A program made the translations under genes and the position numbers. From Fidelibacterota bacterium (GTDB lineage Bacteria; Fidelibacterota; Marinisomatia; SCGC-AAA003-L08; D37C17), in assembly GCA_018671635.1 (NCBI GenBank), contig JABHHG010000121.1, positions 1 to 19,334 on the forward strand: a stretch of DNA of 19,334 bases, read 5' to 3'. The notes under the pieces were generated by a model. It was not told the DNA's origin, made no database searches, and was given only the letters and a program-made list of their open reading frames with translations. This document shows positions 16,750 through 19,334 of this stretch, one piece after another; within the stretch, counting starts at the first letter, position 1; each line of letters opens with the position of its first letter.

Positions 16750-16778
16750 CGGAATTCAAATCCGCCTATTTTTATTTC
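16748..16778 (+). terminator. Intrinsic terminator of the dockerin gene cluster
   Basis: A perfect 6-bp stem GGCGGA/TCCGCC (16748-16753 with 16761-16766) around a 7-base loop is followed by TATTTTTATTT. It sits about 105 bases after the stop of the FG-GAP gene. The U-rich tract is only on the + strand side, so it serves the + operon and not the convergent gene. It abuts the palindrome at 16740-16749. Confidence 0.8.
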
Positions 16779-16841
16779 TTACCATTAACCTTTAATCATT
16801 AATAATTGCGTTACTTGTCAAAAAATCTAACTATCTAATTT

Positions 16842-17660
16842 CTAACCTCTACTCACTAAAAAAACATCTCTATATTTTTCCTGCATAAGTACATCACTCA
16901 TTTGAGTATGTAGAAATCCATTACTGGCTAAAATACGTTTACCCGAAATTGGCATGGGGGTAATACCATCCCAATCGGAGGTTTTACCGCCCGCTTCACG
17001 TAAGATGAGATCGCCTGCACAGACATCCCATGGTTGCAGATTGAACTCATAGAATCCATCAAAACGACCCATGGCCACAAAACAAAAATCTAATGCGGCT
17101 GCACCCAATCTTCGCATCCCTTGATTGCGAGAATAGAAGTCCTCAAATAATCTAAAACTTGCCTGCCATCGCTCATCATGAATATATGGAAATCCAGTAA
17201 CTAATAGGCTTTTACTTAAAGTATTAGTTGAGGATATATTTAGGGGAGAATTATTCAGAAATGCACCCCCGTTTAGTGTGGCATGAAAGCATTGATCATA
17301 GACTGGATTATATACTACACCCAGTATGGTTTGGTTTTTATATTGGAGGCCAATAGACACGGCAAAAATGGGGAGGGTATGCACAAAATTAGTGGTGCCA
17401 TCCAGGGGGTCAATTATCCAGCAATAGTCTGAATTTATGGTTTCAAAATCGGTTTCTTCGGCAATTATATTATGGTGTGGGAATGCCTTTTTGATGGCAG
17501 TCGTAATGAGTTTTTCAGATTCCACATCGGCTCTGGTAACCAAGTCAATATCTGTAGATTTATTGTCCACATGGGTGAGTTTCCCAAAATAAGATATGAG
17601 CACTTCGCCGGCAGATTTAGCCGTTTCAATGGCAAAGTGCTCAAAGGTTTTTATATCCAT
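16842..17660 (-). CDS. suhB: Inositol-1-monophosphatase family phosphatase
   Basis: A cytosolic Mg2+-dependent sugar-phosphate phosphatase of the IMPase superfamily, 272 aa (family about 260-275). The metal-binding and catalytic motifs are intact: AEET with E69, WIIDPLDGTTNF with D84 and D87, and QPWDVCAGDLILREAGG with D212. RRLGAAALDFCFVAMGRFDGFYE is also typical. Family members hydrolyse myo-inositol 1-phosphate, or act on histidinol-, fructose-bisphosphate or nucleotide phosphates (CysQ), and this sequence alone does not choose among them. E. coli SuhB additionally takes part in rRNA transcription antitermination. The ATG overlaps the TAA of the upstream symporter gene by one base (TAATG), so the two are co-transcribed and probably translationally coupled. 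It converges on the dockerin cluster. No terminator for its own strand is visible. Confidence 0.93.
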   Translation of the reverse strand: MDIKTFEHFAIETAKSAGEVLISYFGKLTHVDNKSTDIDLVTRADVESEKLITTAIKKAFPHHNIIAEETDFETINSDYCWIIDPLDGTTNFVHTLPIFAVSIGLQYKNQTILGVVYNPVYDQCFHATLNGGAFLNNSPLNISSTNTLSKSLLVTGFPYIHDERWQASFRLFEDFYSRNQGMRRLGAAALDFCFVAMGRFDGFYEFNLQPWDVCAGDLILREAGGKTSDWDGITPMPISGKRILASNGFLHTQMSDVLMQEKYRDVFLVSRG

Positions 17661-19081
17661 TATTTATAGGTTTTAAATGTACCTGCTGTATATCGTGACC
17701 AATAGTCGTCTAATGCTAATTTCAATTTGGGGAGCATGAACATGGCACCAATAATATTAGGGAATGCACAGGAGAGAATCATCATATCTGAGAAGTCCAT
17801 AACATTACCTAATGATGCGATTGCACCCAGTACGGTACATCCTAAATAGAGGGCTTGATACACGGGGATGGTAGTTTCACCAAAAAGATACTTCCATCCT
17901 TTGTTCCCATAGTAATACCAAGAAATCATGGTGCTGTATGAGAATAAAAATACAACTGCAGACAGAATAATGGGGAACCAAGAGATTACAGAACCGAATG
18001 CGGCAGAGGTTAGTTCAGCGCCATTAATACCGCCACCTACTTGATATAATGGATTTGCATCTTTGGTAATAAGTATAACGGATGCCGTCATAAAGCATAC
18101 CACAATAGTATCGATAAATGGCCCCACCATGGCTACAATACCCTCGCGTACAGGTTCGTCAGTTTTTGCAGCTGAGTGAGCAATAGATGCAGAGCCAACA
18201 CCACCTTCATTTGAGAATACTGCCCGTTTAATACCGGTAACTAATACACCAATGAGTCCACCATAGACTGCATTTGGAGAGAATGCTTCACTTATAATGG
18301 ATGTCAACACTCCGCCAAGTTTGTCTAAGTTTGTGAGAATAACAAATAATGATGCCCCCACATATAGAACCACCATAGCAGGTACAATTTTTTCAGTAGT
18401 TTGACCAATCCGTTCAATACCACCTACAATAACGATACCTACCAATATTGCTAAAATGATTCCATAAATCAAAGGATTAATGCCTGTTAGGCTTCCTACA
18501 AGTACATAGGACTGATTGGCTTGAAACATATTCCCGCCACCGAATGCACCTCCAATTATGAAAATGGCATACAGTATTCCTAACGCTTTTCCGAAAGTTT
18601 TTAAATTTAATTCATTCAGACCTTTTTCAAGATAGTACATAGGGCCGCCATCAATACTTCCATCTGGGTTTACTTGTCGATAGAGTTGACCCAAGGTGCA
18701 GGATACAAATTTTGCAGACATGCTAAAAAAGGCGATGAGTATCATCCAGAAAACAGCACCTGGGCCACCTAGAGATACAGCAACAGCAACACCAGCAATA
18801 TTTCCTAATCCAATAGTGGCTGATAGTGCTGATGTGAGTGCTTGGAAATGGCTAATTTGCCCGTCATCTTCAGGGTTATCATACTTCCCTTTAATGATGT
18901 CAATGGCATGGGCGAATCCCCTAATATTTATAAATTTGAAATAAAATGTAAATATGATGGCTCCAAAGAGGAGGATGAGTACGATGAATGGGAATCCATA
19001 AATTTTAAAAAATAGTACGCCTGCCAGATGCTCAACTAGGAATCCAAAAGCGTTATCAATTTTACCTAAACTGCCAGACAT
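17660..19081 (-). CDS. Sodium:alanine/glycine symporter (AGCS family)
   Basis: A polytopic inner-membrane transporter, 473 aa, using the sodium gradient to import small neutral amino acids such as alanine or glycine. The family signature is clear at residues 79-113: FQALTSALSATIGLGNIAG followed by VAVAVSLGGPGAVFWM. A second conserved block, VFSNEGGVGSASIAHSAAKTDEPVREG, lies at about 288-314. About ten to eleven hydrophobic segments are visible, starting near residues 30-50. The length matches the family (430-540). The start is sound: AAGGAG lies about 6 bases before the ATG on the minus strand. A putative promoter with an inverted repeat lies upstream at 19132-19161. It overlaps the downstream phosphatase gene by one base. 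The exact substrate cannot be told from the sequence. Confidence 0.95.
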   Translation of the reverse strand: MSGSLGKIDNAFGFLVEHLAGVLFFKIYGFPFIVLILLFGAIIFTFYFKFINIRGFAHAIDIIKGKYDNPEDDGQISHFQALTSALSATIGLGNIAGVAVAVSLGGPGAVFWMILIAFFSMSAKFVSCTLGQLYRQVNPDGSIDGGPMYYLEKGLNELNLKTFGKALGILYAIFIIGGAFGGGNMFQANQSYVLVGSLTGINPLIYGIILAILVGIVIVGGIERIGQTTEKIVPAMVVLYVGASLFVILTNLDKLGGVLTSIISEAFSPNAVYGGLIGVLVTGIKRAVFSNEGGVGSASIAHSAAKTDEPVREGIVAMVGPFIDTIVVCFMTASVILITKDANPLYQVGGGINGAELTSAAFGSVISWFPIILSAVVFLFSYSTMISWYYYGNKGWKYLFGETTIPVYQALYLGCTVLGAIASLGNVMDFSDMMILSCAFPNIIGAMFMLPKLKLALDDYWSRYTAGTFKTYK

Positions 19082-19131
19082 GTAGTCTCCTTAATGAATA
19101 TTATGAAAATTGGATTAAAATTTGGTGGGAG

Positions 19132-19161
19132 ATAATAAGAACTTTAGAGTTCTTTAAGCAA
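19132..19161 (-). promoter_or_regulatory. Putative promoter with operator-like inverted repeat, symporter operon
   Basis: Read on the minus strand, TTGCTT (19156-19161) and TATTAT (19132-19137) are separated by 18 bases, or 17 if the -10 is read as TTATTA. This resembles a sigma-70 promoter about 50 bases before the symporter start. The spacer is filled by a perfect inverted repeat, AAGAACTCTAAAGTTCTT (19137-19154, 7-bp arms, 4-base centre). A repressor site at this place would block polymerase. It lies between the upstream terminator and the gene. The promoter rules of this lineage are not known to me. Confidence 0.4.
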
Positions 19162-19167
19162 TGGTAA

Positions 19168-19191
19168 ACAAAAATGGGACCCAAAGATCCC
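19168..19191 (-). terminator. Weak intrinsic terminator after mdh
   Basis: On the minus strand GGGA (pairing with TCCC, 4 bp, 8-base loop, 19176-19191) is followed by ATTTTTGTTT, 16 bases after the malate dehydrogenase stop. The stem is short, so the call rests mostly on the U-rich tract and the position between two genes. Confidence 0.45.
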
Positions 19192-19206
19192 GCTTTAATA
19201 TAATTT

Positions 19207-19334
19207 TTATAGTTTGGTTTCGGCCACGGTTTTCTTCACCGCTTCCATAGTTTTAGCCAACTCAGCTTTTTCACTCTCTAATAGATTAAACTCAAGAACT
19301 TTTTCAACACCACCAGAACCGATTACGGTGGGTA
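19207..19334 (-). CDS. mdh: Malate dehydrogenase, C-terminal fragment (5' partial)
   Basis: Only the last 41 residues are in the window; the gene runs off the right edge and is transcribed leftwards. The fragment begins PTVIGSGGVEKVLEFNLLES and ends in TVAETKL before TAA. P-x-V-I-G-x-G-G-V-E-K-V-L-E, followed by L-x-x-x-E-K-A-x-L and an Ala/Val/Lys helix, is the typical C-terminal end of NAD-dependent LDH-like bacterial malate dehydrogenase, a TCA-cycle enzyme. Lactate dehydrogenases of the same superfamily have a similar end, but the GGVEKVLE wording favours MDH. A short terminator follows at 19168-19191. Confidence 0.8.
   Translation of the reverse strand, partial: PTVIGSGGVEKVLEFNLLESEKAELAKTMEAVKKTVAETKL

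Overview
The window (about 35% G+C by eye) looks like a chromosomal segment of a marine bacterium of the FCB group. The closest match by gene style is Candidatus Marinimicrobia (SAR406 / Neomarinimicrobiota). The reasons are low G+C, tightly packed operons, several TTG starts, and a family of large exported proteins that share a two-repeat dockerin-like calcium module of the form D-x-N-x-D-G-x-x-D-I-L-D-I-V. This taxonomic call is inference from gene content; no rRNA gene is present.

Left part (1-7207, + strand): a compact, overlapping run of housekeeping and envelope genes. It starts with htpG (5' end outside the window). Next come a 93-residue unknown protein, a 994-residue TPR/LysM lipoprotein, the pyrK-pyrD pair for dihydroorotate oxidation, and an RlpA-like lipoprotein. 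Genes overlap by 4-14 bases or lie 3-9 bases apart, so one transcript is likely.

Centre (7309-16644, + strand): the accessory region and the most interesting part. Five consecutive genes encode exported proteins, each with a two-repeat dockerin-like module: (1) a YncE/YVTN-like beta-propeller with a Cys/Met-rich segment, (2) a pentaheme c-type cytochrome with the dockerin at its N-terminus, (3) and (4) two paralogous choice-of-anchor-B (LVIVD-type) propellers with different extra domains, (5) a ten-motif FG-GAP/VCBS-type propeller. They overlap by 4 bases or are separated by 1-12 bases, and a clear intrinsic terminator follows the last gene. My reading is a co-expressed, calcium-dependent cell-surface assembly in which a redox cytochrome and several propellers dock to a shared cohesin-like receptor encoded elsewhere. 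The function is unknown.

Right part (16842-19334, - strand): an inositol-monophosphatase-family enzyme lies directly downstream of, and overlaps by one base, a sodium:alanine/glycine (AGCS) symporter. A putative promoter with a perfect inverted repeat in its spacer sits upstream. At the right edge is the C-terminal 41 residues of malate dehydrogenase, with a weak terminator. No tRNA, rRNA, insertion sequence or CRISPR array was seen, and no stretch without a gene exceeds 300 bases.
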